From Treponema sp. (GTDB taxonomy: Bacteria > Spirochaetota > Spirochaetia > Treponematales > Treponemataceae): a stretch of DNA of 36,916 nucleotides. Positions 24,059 to 31,302 of the stretch are shown here, piece after piece (position 1 is the stretch's first letter; every line of letters starts with the position of its first letter). Under the pieces are notes generated by a model. It did no database searches, was not told the DNA's origin, and saw nothing but the letters and a program-made list of their open reading frames with translations. The stretch covers positions 1-36,916 of the forward strand of contig JAFZYR010000045.1 in assembly GCA_017616165.1 (NCBI GenBank), read 5' to 3'. Both the position numbers and the translations under genes were made by a program.

Positions 24059-26233
24059 TTAGTTCTGGAGCACAGAATCTACAAGTGTTTTAAATTCCTT
24101 GTTAAGAAAAACCTTGGTATAAGAAAGATTGTCGGCAATAGAATAAACTCCGTCGCGTTCTACAATTGTGTCGCCTTCTCCGCGAAGCTCAACTACAGGC
24201 TGTTCGTTCTGACCAAAGCGGGTCATTGCAAAATATGGCTCCTGAGGAAGCTCTTCTACATCTTCTATTTCTTCTAAAGGCTCCGGAACTGGAGTGTCCT
24301 CCTGCAAAGCAAAATGAGGTGCTTCGGCAACAAACTCCAGCTGTGCTTCTGATCCATCATCATCCGATTCCTTAAAGAGCAGGTCGCCGATCTTAAGGTC
24401 TTCGTAAAAGTCAGGATCTTCTATTGTTACAACAAAATGCGAAGCAGGTGTTACGGCGGTCTGTGTCATATAATCTTCTACAGACTGAAGCTCTTCAATT
24501 TCTTCTGCTTCTTCAACCTCTTCTACTTCTTGTATTTCTTCTACAGGCTCGGCTTCCTCAATTTCTTCGACTTCTTCTGCTTCTTCGACTTCTTCTACTT
24601 CTTCGATTTCTTCAACCGGTTCGGCTTCTTCAACCTCTTCTATCTCTTCTACTTCTTCAATTTCCTCTACCGGCTCAGCCTCTTCGACCTCTTCTATTTC
24701 TTCAACTTCTTCAATCTCTTCAACAGGCTCAGCATCTTCAAGTGCTTCTACCTCTTCTACTTCCTCTATTTCTTCTACAGGCTCTGCATCCTCAAGTGCC
24801 TCTACTTCCTCTACTTCTTCAACTTCTTCAATCGGTTCTACTTCTTCAACAGTCTGAACTGCAGGAGCCGCAGCAACACCCGCAACATTTACATTCAGAC
24901 GTGAATTACGCAGTACATCTTCAATTACACGGCGAATCTCATCAATTGTGGCGCCACCGATGCGACCAGAATCTGCACTGTTCTGTGCTTTAAGAATACC
25001 AATTATGTCTTCCCAGCTGGAATCAAGATAAGCGTCAACCTGCTTAGAGTACTTATTGGACTTTCCGCCAACAGCCTTCTTGATTTCTTCCGAAAGCTCT
25101 GCCTTGCGGTTTTCAAGCTGGCGTGCAATCTGTGACCATTCAATCTTTTCTTTATTTTCAAGGTACTCGTTTATAATTCCAAACTGAACCTTTTTAATTC
25201 TTGTTTTGATTATTGTAAGATAGTCGCGCTTAATATTAAAAAGCAGCGAGGTTACAAGCAGCAGTGTCATGAACACGCAGATGTAAATAAGATATTCCAT
25301 CTCGCGAGGAAGTTCAAAAAGTGCGCTTGAATAAACTGCCGAAACTTTAAATTCTCCGCTTGAAGGACTGGTCATCAAAAGCCAGTAAGAACCGTCGCTC
25401 TTTTCCAAGATGCGTTCAAGACTTCCGGAGGTGTTTGAAGCAGCAGCTCCTGATTTTTTCCAGGCAGCAATTACAGGTGCATAAAATTCAGAGCGTGAAT
25501 CTACAGGAAGATTTAATACAAAGCCGCCGTCATAAGAGCTGTCGGCAGTTACAGGAATAAGACTGTCTCCTGCGCGGATGATTTCCTGATTCAAAAGACT
25601 CTGTTCAAAATCGTGAATACCAAAATAACATACAAGCGTTGCAAAATAAGTGTTGTCGGTAATAAAGAACGGGAATGAAATTACAATGCGGTTATTTGTC
25701 CTGTCCAGCAAAAATCTTGTCTTAGGATTATCAGGATCTACCAGAAGGCTTTCGCCGTCCAGCTCGCCAGAATCCTTTACAACATCACTGTAAAGCTTGT
25801 AGGTAGTACTAAGGCTTACCCGCTTAAGGACATCAGATTCATAGGAGCTGTAATGAAGTGTACGTCCGTTCTTTTCTATAAGACGCATGCCTTCAAAGCC
25901 ATAAGAGCTCAAATCATCAAAAAGGCGTGCAGTAAGATTTTTACGGTCTGTTGCATCCTTTTCGGACGGAGTCTGATGTGCATAGGTTCTTACCGCAGAT
26001 GACTTTAAATATGCGTCATCACCGGTCTGAATCTTGGTGAGAATATTGGAAATGTAGGAATTGCAGCTTTGAGCAAGTTTTTCGAGCTGCCCGTTTTTCT
26101 CTCCGATTTTTGCCTGGGCATAGAATTTTGTTTCAATCTGCGCCATTAAACCGGTATGCGCAAAAAAAACAAATCCCGCAAAGAGAACAAGGGCGGTTAG
26201 AAAACTAAACGCTGCCTTCTGGCCAGAAGACAT
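24059..26233 (-). CDS. Two-pass membrane protein with periplasmic sensor-like domain and acidic repeats
   Basis: A 724-residue protein not recognised by name. Residues 8-28 form a membrane segment; residues 30-310 would be periplasmic and resemble a Cache-type sensor region (MRLIEKNGRTLHYSS, RIVISFPFFITDNTYFATLVCYFG). A second membrane segment lies at 314-333. A helical linker rich in K and E follows (340-445), then an almost pure E/V/I repeat (462-582) built on EEVEEIEEVEEAEPV, and an acidic C-terminal domain ending with DNLSYTKVFLNKEFKTLVDS. No kinase, cyclase or methyl-accepting signature is seen. The repeat would be cytoplasmic. GGAAAGG precedes the ATG. Confidence 0.7.
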   Translation of the reverse strand: MSSGQKAAFSFLTALVLFAGFVFFAHTGLMAQIETKFYAQAKIGEKNGQLEKLAQSCNSYISNILTKIQTGDDAYLKSSAVRTYAHQTPSEKDATDRKNLTARLFDDLSSYGFEGMRLIEKNGRTLHYSSYESDVLKRVSLSTTYKLYSDVVKDSGELDGESLLVDPDNPKTRFLLDRTNNRIVISFPFFITDNTYFATLVCYFGIHDFEQSLLNQEIIRAGDSLIPVTADSSYDGGFVLNLPVDSRSEFYAPVIAAWKKSGAAASNTSGSLERILEKSDGSYWLLMTSPSSGEFKVSAVYSSALFELPREMEYLIYICVFMTLLLVTSLLFNIKRDYLTIIKTRIKKVQFGIINEYLENKEKIEWSQIARQLENRKAELSEEIKKAVGGKSNKYSKQVDAYLDSSWEDIIGILKAQNSADSGRIGGATIDEIRRVIEDVLRNSRLNVNVAGVAAAPAVQTVEEVEPIEEVEEVEEVEALEDAEPVEEIEEVEEVEALEDAEPVEEIEEVEEIEEVEEAEPVEEIEEVEEIEEVEEAEPVEEIEEVEEVEEAEEVEEIEEAEPVEEIQEVEEVEEAEEIEELQSVEDYMTQTAVTPASHFVVTIEDPDFYEDLKIGDLLFKESDDDGSEAQLEFVAEAPHFALQEDTPVPEPLEEIEDVEELPQEPYFAMTRFGQNEQPVVELRGEGDTIVERDGVYSIADNLSYTKVFLNKEFKTLVDSVLQN
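24488..24850 (-). repeat. Acidic coding repeat (EEVEE / AEPVEEIEEVEE units)
   Basis: About 121 codons of near-repeats within the membrane protein gene. AEPVEEIEEVEE occurs several times at irregular spacing, with units of about 12-21 residues. Codons vary between units at third positions (GAA/GAG, GTA/GTT), so the repeats are not a very recent exact expansion, but units are similar enough for copy number to vary. Confidence 0.8.
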
Positions 26234-26260
26234 TTTTCCTTTCCTTTTCCATAAAATGCG

Positions 26261-26275
26261 AGTATTTAAAATACT
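26261..26275. promoter_or_regulatory. Inverted repeat AGTATTT-A-AAATACT upstream of the acidic-repeat gene
   Basis: A perfect seven-base inverted repeat with a one-base centre, about 28 bases before the start codon at 26233, on the upstream side. It is similar in style to the AAAAATAC/GTATTTTT sites before metE. It may be an operator or a small hairpin in the leader. Confidence 0.35.
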
Positions 26276-26358
26276 ACTCTTTTATTATCGGTATGAAAAG
26301 GGGTAAAAAACACAAATTTTTTTGAAGATATATTTTGCTTTATTCGTTTCGGCGGGTT

Positions 26359-26450
26359 AAAAAAAACAGGATCCCCAAGGTAAAACCGAGAGAATCCTGC
26401 CGTCCTGTAAACAGGACATCGGAGAGAGTTTATCAGCTTATTTACAAGCT
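26359..26450 (-). ncRNA. Candidate small RNA with its own promoter and terminator
   Basis: On the reverse strand the predicted transcript begins near 26450 with hairpin AGCTT-GTAAAT-AAGCT (26450-26435). A single-stranded CTCTCTCCG region follows, then a perfect hairpin GTCCTGT-TT-ACAGGAC (26417-26402), and a terminator hairpin CAGGAT...ATCCTG (26399-26367) closed further by UCUC/GGGG pairs and followed by eight T (26366-26359). Length is about 90 nt. No open reading frame with a ribosome-binding site is seen. It lies between ldhA and the acidic-repeat gene. It could instead be a complex terminator for ldhA, but the separate promoter argues for an RNA gene. Confidence 0.55.
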
Positions 26451-26456
26451 AACTAA

Positions 26457-26485
26457 AATATAGCACAAGTTTATTTTAAATGCAA
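26457..26485 (-). promoter_or_regulatory. Promoter of the candidate small RNA
   Basis: On the reverse strand, TTGCAT (26480-26485), 17 bases, then TATATT (26457-26462). The predicted start is near 26450, exactly where the first hairpin begins. Confidence 0.55.
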
Positions 26486-26539
26486 GTAAAATTTTCATAT
26501 AAATTTACATAAATATGTAGTCAAAACCCTCAAAAATAC

Positions 26540-27532
26540 CTATTTTACCTCATTTACAAGCTCTGCACCTGCCCCAAATGCCTTTACATTTTCCAGCGTT
26601 GTCTCTGCAAGATTTTTGAGTGCGTTGGTTGTAAGGAAGGCCTGGTGCCCCGTAATGATAACATTAGGGAAGGTCAAAAGACGTGCCAGAGTATCATCGG
26701 TCATAATGTCTGTAGACCAGTCGCTAAAGAAGTACTTGCTCTCTTCTTCGTAAACATCCATACCAATGCCGCCGATGTGTCCGTGCTTGAGTGCATGAAC
26801 CAGCGCCTTGGAATCTATAAGTGCTCCTCGTCCTGTATTGATGATTACAGCATCGTGCTTCATCATCTTCATGCGGTCATGATTTACCACGTGCTTTGTT
26901 TCTTCGGTAAGCGGACAGTGCAGACTCAAAACATCACTGCGCTGGAAGATTTCGTCGAGTCCAACATACTCAATATTTTTTTCTTTTGCCCACTGCTCGT
27001 TAGGGAAAGGATCGTAGGCAATGATTTTCATTCCAAAGCCCATGAGGATGTCTGCCATAATGCGGCCGATTTTTCCGGTACCAAGAATACCTGCAGTAAG
27101 TCCGTACAGGTCGCGGCCGGTAAGACCTTCTATATTAAAGTTGGCAGTTTTAGTTCTAAGGTATGCCTGAGGAATATGACGGGTAAGCGACATCAAAAGT
27201 GCAACACCATGCTCGGCAACTGCATAAGGTGAATAAGCCGGAACACGCACAACCTTTATACCGGCGGCAGCGGCAGCCTTTAAGTCTACATTATTAAAGC
27301 CCGCACAACGCAGGGCAATAAGCTTTACTCCGCATTCTGCAAGAGTTTTTATAACCTCGGCATTTACAACATCATTTACAAAAACACAAACCACATCATA
27401 CCCCTGGGCAGTAAGTGCTGTATTTTCGTTGAGCTTGTAGTCGCGGAAATCTATTTCATAATCAAAGGCCTTGTTAGCCTCCACAAACGATTTTTTGTCG
27501 TAAGAATGTGTGTCAAAAAATGCAATTTTCAT
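26540..27532 (-). CDS. ldhA: D-lactate dehydrogenase (fermentative)
   Basis: A 330-residue D-2-hydroxyacid dehydrogenase that reduces pyruvate to D-lactate with NADH. The NAD motif is GILGTGKIGRIMADIL. The catalytic residues are in ALRCAGFNNVD (R), the region before DVYEEESKYFF (E) and ITGHQAFLT (H). The DVYEEESKYFFSDWS segment is specific to the LdhA branch as opposed to other hydroxyacid dehydrogenases. I start at 27532, preceded by GGAGG; the 27562 codon is upstream of this site. It fits a fermentative lifestyle. A possible promoter is TTGCTA (27575-27580) and TTATAT (27551-27556), spacing 18. Confidence 0.9.
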   Translation of the reverse strand: MKIAFFDTHSYDKKSFVEANKAFDYEIDFRDYKLNENTALTAQGYDVVCVFVNDVVNAEVIKTLAECGVKLIALRCAGFNNVDLKAAAAAGIKVVRVPAYSPYAVAEHGVALLMSLTRHIPQAYLRTKTANFNIEGLTGRDLYGLTAGILGTGKIGRIMADILMGFGMKIIAYDPFPNEQWAKEKNIEYVGLDEIFQRSDVLSLHCPLTEETKHVVNHDRMKMMKHDAVIINTGRGALIDSKALVHALKHGHIGGIGMDVYEEESKYFFSDWSTDIMTDDTLARLLTFPNVIITGHQAFLTTNALKNLAETTLENVKAFGAGAELVNEVK

Positions 27533-27620
27533 TTTGTACCTCCATATTAAATATAACACCAAATTACATTTTTATAGCAAAAAACTTTTACTTTCCGCAG
27601 TTTTGTATTATTATAAAGCC

Positions 27621-28991
27621 ATGGCTAAAAAGAACGGCGCAATAATGTATAAATGCTCTAACTGCGGATACAGTCAGCCAAAGTGGCTTGGACGATGTCC
27701 GGAGTGCGGGGAATGGAATTCCTTAGAAGAAATCATTATTGATAAAAATAATATTACTCCGGGCGGACGCGGTACAGAAGAAGCCGTTAAGCAAAAGCCG
27801 GTAGAGCTTGCAAACGTAAAGGCAATGGAAGCCGTGCGCTTTTCTACAGGCCTTGAAGAATTTGACCGTGTGCTTGGAGGCGGCGCAACAAAGCGTTCTG
27901 CAATTCTGCTTGGCGGTGAACCGGGAATTGGTAAGTCTACCCTGCTGCTTCAGACTGCGGCAAGTGCAGCCAAGCTTTTTGCAAAAGCAGGAACTCCCGG
28001 AGCAAAGGTGCTATATGTAAGCGGAGAAGAGTCTGCCGCCCAGATTAAAGACAGAGCAGACCGCCTTGAGCTTGATTGCAGCGGCATTCAGATTTTGTGT
28101 ACCTCGCGGCTTGAAGATGCGCTGGATGCTTTAGATGCCATAAATCCCCTGCTTGTGATTATTGATTCCATTCAGACAATTTATTCTGCAGAAGCCGGGC
28201 TCATTCCGGGTACTGTAAACCAGCTTAAATATTGTGCCAACGAGCTTGTAGCCTGGGTAAAGGAGCGCGACTCTGTTCTTATTATGACTGCGCACGTTAC
28301 AAAAGAAGGAACTATTGCAGGGCCTAAGTCGCTTGAGCACATGGTAGACACAGTAATTTCCTTTGAACGAAACACAGATGATATACGCTTTTTGCACGCA
28401 CAGAAAAACCGCTTTGGTTCTGTGGATGAGCTTGGCATTTTTACAATGACGGAAAAAGGTCTGGTGCCCGTACAGGATCCGACCTCGCTGTTTATTACAA
28501 AGCGCGGTGCCACCCAGCCGGCAGGTGTTGCCTGTACTCCGGTTTTTGAAGGTACCCGCGTGTTCCTGGTAGAGATTCAGGCATTGACCGTTCCTGCCAA
28601 GGCCAGCGTAAGCCGTGTTTACAGTGAAAAAATTGATTCAGGCCGTGTTGCCAGAGTTGCCGCCGTTATAGAAAAGCGCTGTGGCTTAAAGTTCAGCGAC
28701 CAGGACATTTATGTAAACGTAGGCGGCGGCGTAAGGCTTACAGAAAGCTCTATTGACGCAGCACTTGCCTGTGCCCTATACTCTGCCCGTACAGATATTG
28801 CCCTCAAGCCGGACACAGCTGTTTTTGGCGAACTCACACTTGCCGGCGAAATAAGGCCTGTACGAAAATCAAAGCAGCGCATTAAGGCAGCACAAAACCT
28901 TGGGTTCACAAATGTGTTTGCCCCGGAAGCAGAAGAAGGCGCTGTAAAAACTGAGGATATAAAGAAGGTCATTAAGACTTTATTCAAATAA
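27621..28991 (+). CDS. radA: DNA repair protein RadA (Sms)
   Basis: A 456-residue protein that aids branch migration and processing of recombination intermediates. A zinc finger (C12, C15, C26, C29: CSNCG...CPECG) is followed by a RecA-like ATPase with Walker A GGEPGIGKST (98-107) and the RadA-specific KNRFG motif (262-266). The C-terminus is the Lon-like domain (VGGGVRLTESSIDAALACAL). I use the ATG at 27621, where homologues start; the ORF extends upstream but without similarity. There is no ribosome-binding site, and TATTAT (27606-27611) lies nine bases before it, so the mRNA may be leaderless. Confidence 0.95.
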   Translation: MAKKNGAIMYKCSNCGYSQPKWLGRCPECGEWNSLEEIIIDKNNITPGGRGTEEAVKQKPVELANVKAMEAVRFSTGLEEFDRVLGGGATKRSAILLGGEPGIGKSTLLLQTAASAAKLFAKAGTPGAKVLYVSGEESAAQIKDRADRLELDCSGIQILCTSRLEDALDALDAINPLLVIIDSIQTIYSAEAGLIPGTVNQLKYCANELVAWVKERDSVLIMTAHVTKEGTIAGPKSLEHMVDTVISFERNTDDIRFLHAQKNRFGSVDELGIFTMTEKGLVPVQDPTSLFITKRGATQPAGVACTPVFEGTRVFLVEIQALTVPAKASVSRVYSEKIDSGRVARVAAVIEKRCGLKFSDQDIYVNVGGGVRLTESSIDAALACALYSARTDIALKPDTAVFGELTLAGEIRPVRKSKQRIKAAQNLGFTNVFAPEAEEGAVKTEDIKKVIKTLFK

Positions 28992-28992
28992 T

Positions 28993-29727
28993 ATGAAACG
29001 GACAATTTTTTTACTCACATTAGTTTTTCTTTTCATAAGTCCGGTCATTGCGCAGCCAATTCCACAAGAAGATTCCATGCTTCCTATAAAATACCAGCAG
29101 AATGCCCAGGTCTTTGCACGGTTTAATACACTACAGGATTTTGAACCTTCGGTATTTGCTTTTTCGGGAGTATACAATATCTGGGGAAGGCGTTTTGCAG
29201 CTTCGGCCGGCCTTTTTCTTCAAAATGGCGATACCCAGCTTACCCTGGACGGTTCCTACAAATTCTTTAAGCATGATATTATCTCAATAGCAACCGGAGT
29301 CGTATACAATCTGAACTGGCTGCATGACATAAGCTTAACAAATAACTTTCTGCCGTATTTTAATCTGGAATACAAGCCCGTTTCCTTTTACACACTGGAC
29401 CTGAATGTTGATTTTCTTTTTAAGCTCCGCAGGCTTTTTGTTTTGTCGGGCAGCGGGCATCCGCTTATAAATGCGTCAATTGCCGTTTCCATAAAAAACA
29501 CATTTACACTTCCAGAAAATTTTAAGATATATATTGAATGTGCCTCCATTGAACAATTCAGGTATATGATTTTTTGCGCTCCATCCTTTATTTTTGGAGC
29601 AGAATATGAGCTTGATGAAAAATTTGATCTGTGCTTTGAGCTTGCCGTAAGATATATTGATTTCTTTACGCTTTCGGCTCATTATGCAGATTCTGATATA
29701 AGACTGGGGGCAAGATACAAATGGTAA
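28993..29727 (+). CDS. Putative outer-membrane beta-barrel protein, unknown function
   Basis: A 244-residue protein with a signal peptide (1-20, LLTLVFLFISPVIA-Q). The mature part is rich in alternating hydrophobic and polar residues with many aromatic residues and ends with GARYKW, an aromatic C-terminus as in bacterial outer-membrane barrels. I do not recognise a named family. It starts one base after the radA stop and overlaps the following lipoprotein gene by seven bases, so the three form a tightly packed run. A start without Shine-Dalgarno suggests coupling to radA translation. Confidence 0.6.
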   Translation: MKRTIFLLTLVFLFISPVIAQPIPQEDSMLPIKYQQNAQVFARFNTLQDFEPSVFAFSGVYNIWGRRFAASAGLFLQNGDTQLTLDGSYKFFKHDIISIATGVVYNLNWLHDISLTNNFLPYFNLEYKPVSFYTLDLNVDFLFKLRRLFVLSGSGHPLINASIAVSIKNTFTLPENFKIYIECASIEQFRYMIFCAPSFIFGAEYELDEKFDLCFELAVRYIDFFTLSAHYADSDIRLGARYKW

Positions 29728-30578
29728 CTGTTATATTATGTCTGATCTGTATTCTTTTTACCTCCTGCCAATATGACCTTGAGCATGCTTTTTTCAGGGC
29801 CGGCGACACCAATGAAAGAACAAAAACCTGTTATAATCTTACGGCTTCCGAATCGCCTGATGCCACTTTAGAAGCTTATTCTGTTGCAGTTTTCAGTGAT
29901 ATTCATTTTGGAAATAAAACAGTTAAACAGCGGCACGAGCAGGCTTTTCTTGACTGGCTGCAAGAAGCAAAAGCAAACGGAACAGCCCCCGCCTTCTGCA
30001 TCTGTCTTGGCGATATTGCAGAGCACGGCCAGGAGGAAGAGTTTAAGGCCTACAATGAATTTGTTGCAAAGGTAGAAGCCCTGCTTGGAAGTGGAAAAGT
30101 TTACAATGTTCTTGGAAATCACGATTTATTCAATAACGGCTGGGAAGATTATAAAAAATTGATTTTTCCGTACAAATCCTTTTATCACTTTAAAACAAAA
30201 CAATTCAGCTGGTATTGTCTGGACACCGCCTCCGGAACCCTTGGCCGAAAGCAATACGAAACAATCAAAAAAATGTTCCAGAATGATCCGTCGCCAAAAA
30301 TTATCCTCACCCATATTCCAGCCTACAGTAACCCGCTCAACTCCATGGGCTATTTTTCTATGCAGAACAATTACGAGGCAGACCTCCTCTTGACCCTTTA
30401 TTCAAACAGCAACGTAAAGCTTGTTCTGAACGGCCACATTCATGAGCCATATAAAAACTATTTCAATTCCTTCCTGGAGCTGACTGCACCGGGAATCACC
30501 CAAACCAACAGCTGGACAGTCATTTCCATTGATGAAAACGCCGGCACAATAAGCGAAAAAATGGTTTTTGGCGATTAA
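29721..30578 (+). CDS. Calcineurin-like metallophosphoesterase, predicted lipoprotein
   Basis: A 285-residue protein. The N-terminus VTVILCLICILFTSC has a short hydrophobic core and a lipobox ending at C16, typical of spirochaete lipoproteins. The metallophosphoesterase motifs are all present: SDIHFG, LGDIAEHG, LGNHD, LTHIP and NGHIHEP, giving a complete two-metal site. Being exported, it probably hydrolyses an extracytoplasmic phosphoester (nucleotide, lipid or phosphoprotein), but the substrate is unknown. It overlaps the barrel gene (ATGGTAA), suggesting a joint role at the cell envelope. Confidence 0.82.
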   Translation: MVTVILCLICILFTSCQYDLEHAFFRAGDTNERTKTCYNLTASESPDATLEAYSVAVFSDIHFGNKTVKQRHEQAFLDWLQEAKANGTAPAFCICLGDIAEHGQEEEFKAYNEFVAKVEALLGSGKVYNVLGNHDLFNNGWEDYKKLIFPYKSFYHFKTKQFSWYCLDTASGTLGRKQYETIKKMFQNDPSPKIILTHIPAYSNPLNSMGYFSMQNNYEADLLLTLYSNSNVKLVLNGHIHEPYKNYFNSFLELTAPGITQTNSWTVISIDENAGTISEKMVFGD

Positions 30579-30816
30579 TCGCAGTTTGATTCTCACTTAT
30601 GTGTCATTTTTACCCACCTAACCTGTTGCAAAAAGAAACAACTGCGCAAAAAAGATTCATTTTCGATTGCACCGGAGCCGGGGTTGTAGCCCTTTAGTCC
30701 ACCGCAATGCAAACAAACAGAAAAAAAAGCCTTACACTCCCGTGAGAAACGCATAGAACCTGCGGGCTGAGCTGATTTTTCAGTTTTTTTTTAAAACCAA
30801 ATATTTTTATGCAACT
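30579..30816. other. Gene-free stretch between the phosphoesterase and hsp20
   Basis: No coding frame with a ribosome-binding site is seen. The stretch is unusually G/C-rich in the middle for an intergenic region, and includes GTTG/CAAC (about 30624-30641), ATTGC/GCAAT enclosing a GGG...CCC element, and CCCG/CGGG, so it may be structured or hold activator sites for the sigma-54 promoter. It ends in a short hairpin with a T-run. Confidence 0.4.
30770..30792 (+). terminator. Possible terminator before the hsp20 promoter
   Basis: AGCTGA-TTTT-TCAGTT can form a six-pair stem (one G-T) followed by at least seven T. The stem is short, so strength is uncertain. It would end transcription from the radA-lipoprotein run. 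Confidence 0.4.
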
Positions 30817-30832
30817 TGGCACGAAACTTGCT
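30817..30832 (+). promoter_or_regulatory. Sigma-54 promoter of hsp20
   Basis: TGGCACGAAACTTGCT matches the sigma-54 consensus TGGCACG-N4-TTGCW at every fixed base, with GG at 30818-30819 and GC at 30830-30831 exactly 12 apart. The predicted start is near 30843, giving a leader of about 31 bases with a GGAGG site. Confidence 0.87.
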
Positions 30833-30873
30833 ATATATGTAGTGAAACAAATGATAGTTCAGGAGGCAAAATT

Positions 30874-31302
30874 ATGAACGAACTTAGTTTAATTGATTCA
30901 CTTTTTAATGATGTGTTGGATAGCACTCCAAGTGTTATGTATCGTGCGGGTGTAAGTGCCCCTCGTGTTGATGTTACTGAGGACGAAGGTGCCTACACTT
31001 TGGAAATGGAATTGCCTGGTAGAACTGAAAACGACGTAAACATCGAGCTTGACCATGACAATCTGACAATTTCTTCTAAGGTTACCGAAGAGAAAGAGTC
31101 TAAAGAAGATAAGAAGGACAAGAAAAAGACAAAGTACATTCTTAAGGAGCGCCGCTACAGCGAGTTCTCACGAAGATTTGCACTTCCTTCTGATGTTGAT
31201 GAAGAAAGCATTAGCGCCAACTTCAAGAACGGCATTTTGTCTATCAACATGAAGAAAAAAGCCATAGCTGCACCTAAAAAGATTCAGATTATGGCATCGT
31301 AA
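30874..31302 (+). CDS. Small heat shock protein, Hsp20/alpha-crystallin family
   Basis: A 142-residue holdase chaperone that binds unfolding proteins in the cytoplasm. The alpha-crystallin domain spans about residues 28-130 (PRVDVTEDEGAYTLEMELPG, NLTISSK, RRYSEFSRRFALP, SANFKNGILSINM). A lysine/aspartate/glutamate insert (EEKESKEDKKDKKKTK) lies in the middle, and a C-terminal I-Q-I motif can contact neighbouring subunits. AGGAGG precedes the ATG. It is driven by a sigma-54 promoter rather than a CIRCE/HrcA or sigma-32 site, so its induction depends on an enhancer-binding protein. Its last 14 bases overlap the convergent methyltransferase gene. Confidence 0.93.
   Translation: MNELSLIDSLFNDVLDSTPSVMYRAGVSAPRVDVTEDEGAYTLEMELPGRTENDVNIELDHDNLTISSKVTEEKESKEDKKDKKKTKYILKERRYSEFSRRFALPSDVDEESISANFKNGILSINMKKKAIAAPKKIQIMAS

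Noticed and set aside
24437..24993. Long forward frames rich in Leu or Phe opposite the acidic repeat
   Set aside because: They are reverse complements of the GAA/GAG-GTA repeat codons; they have no ribosome-binding site and simply mirror the repeat.
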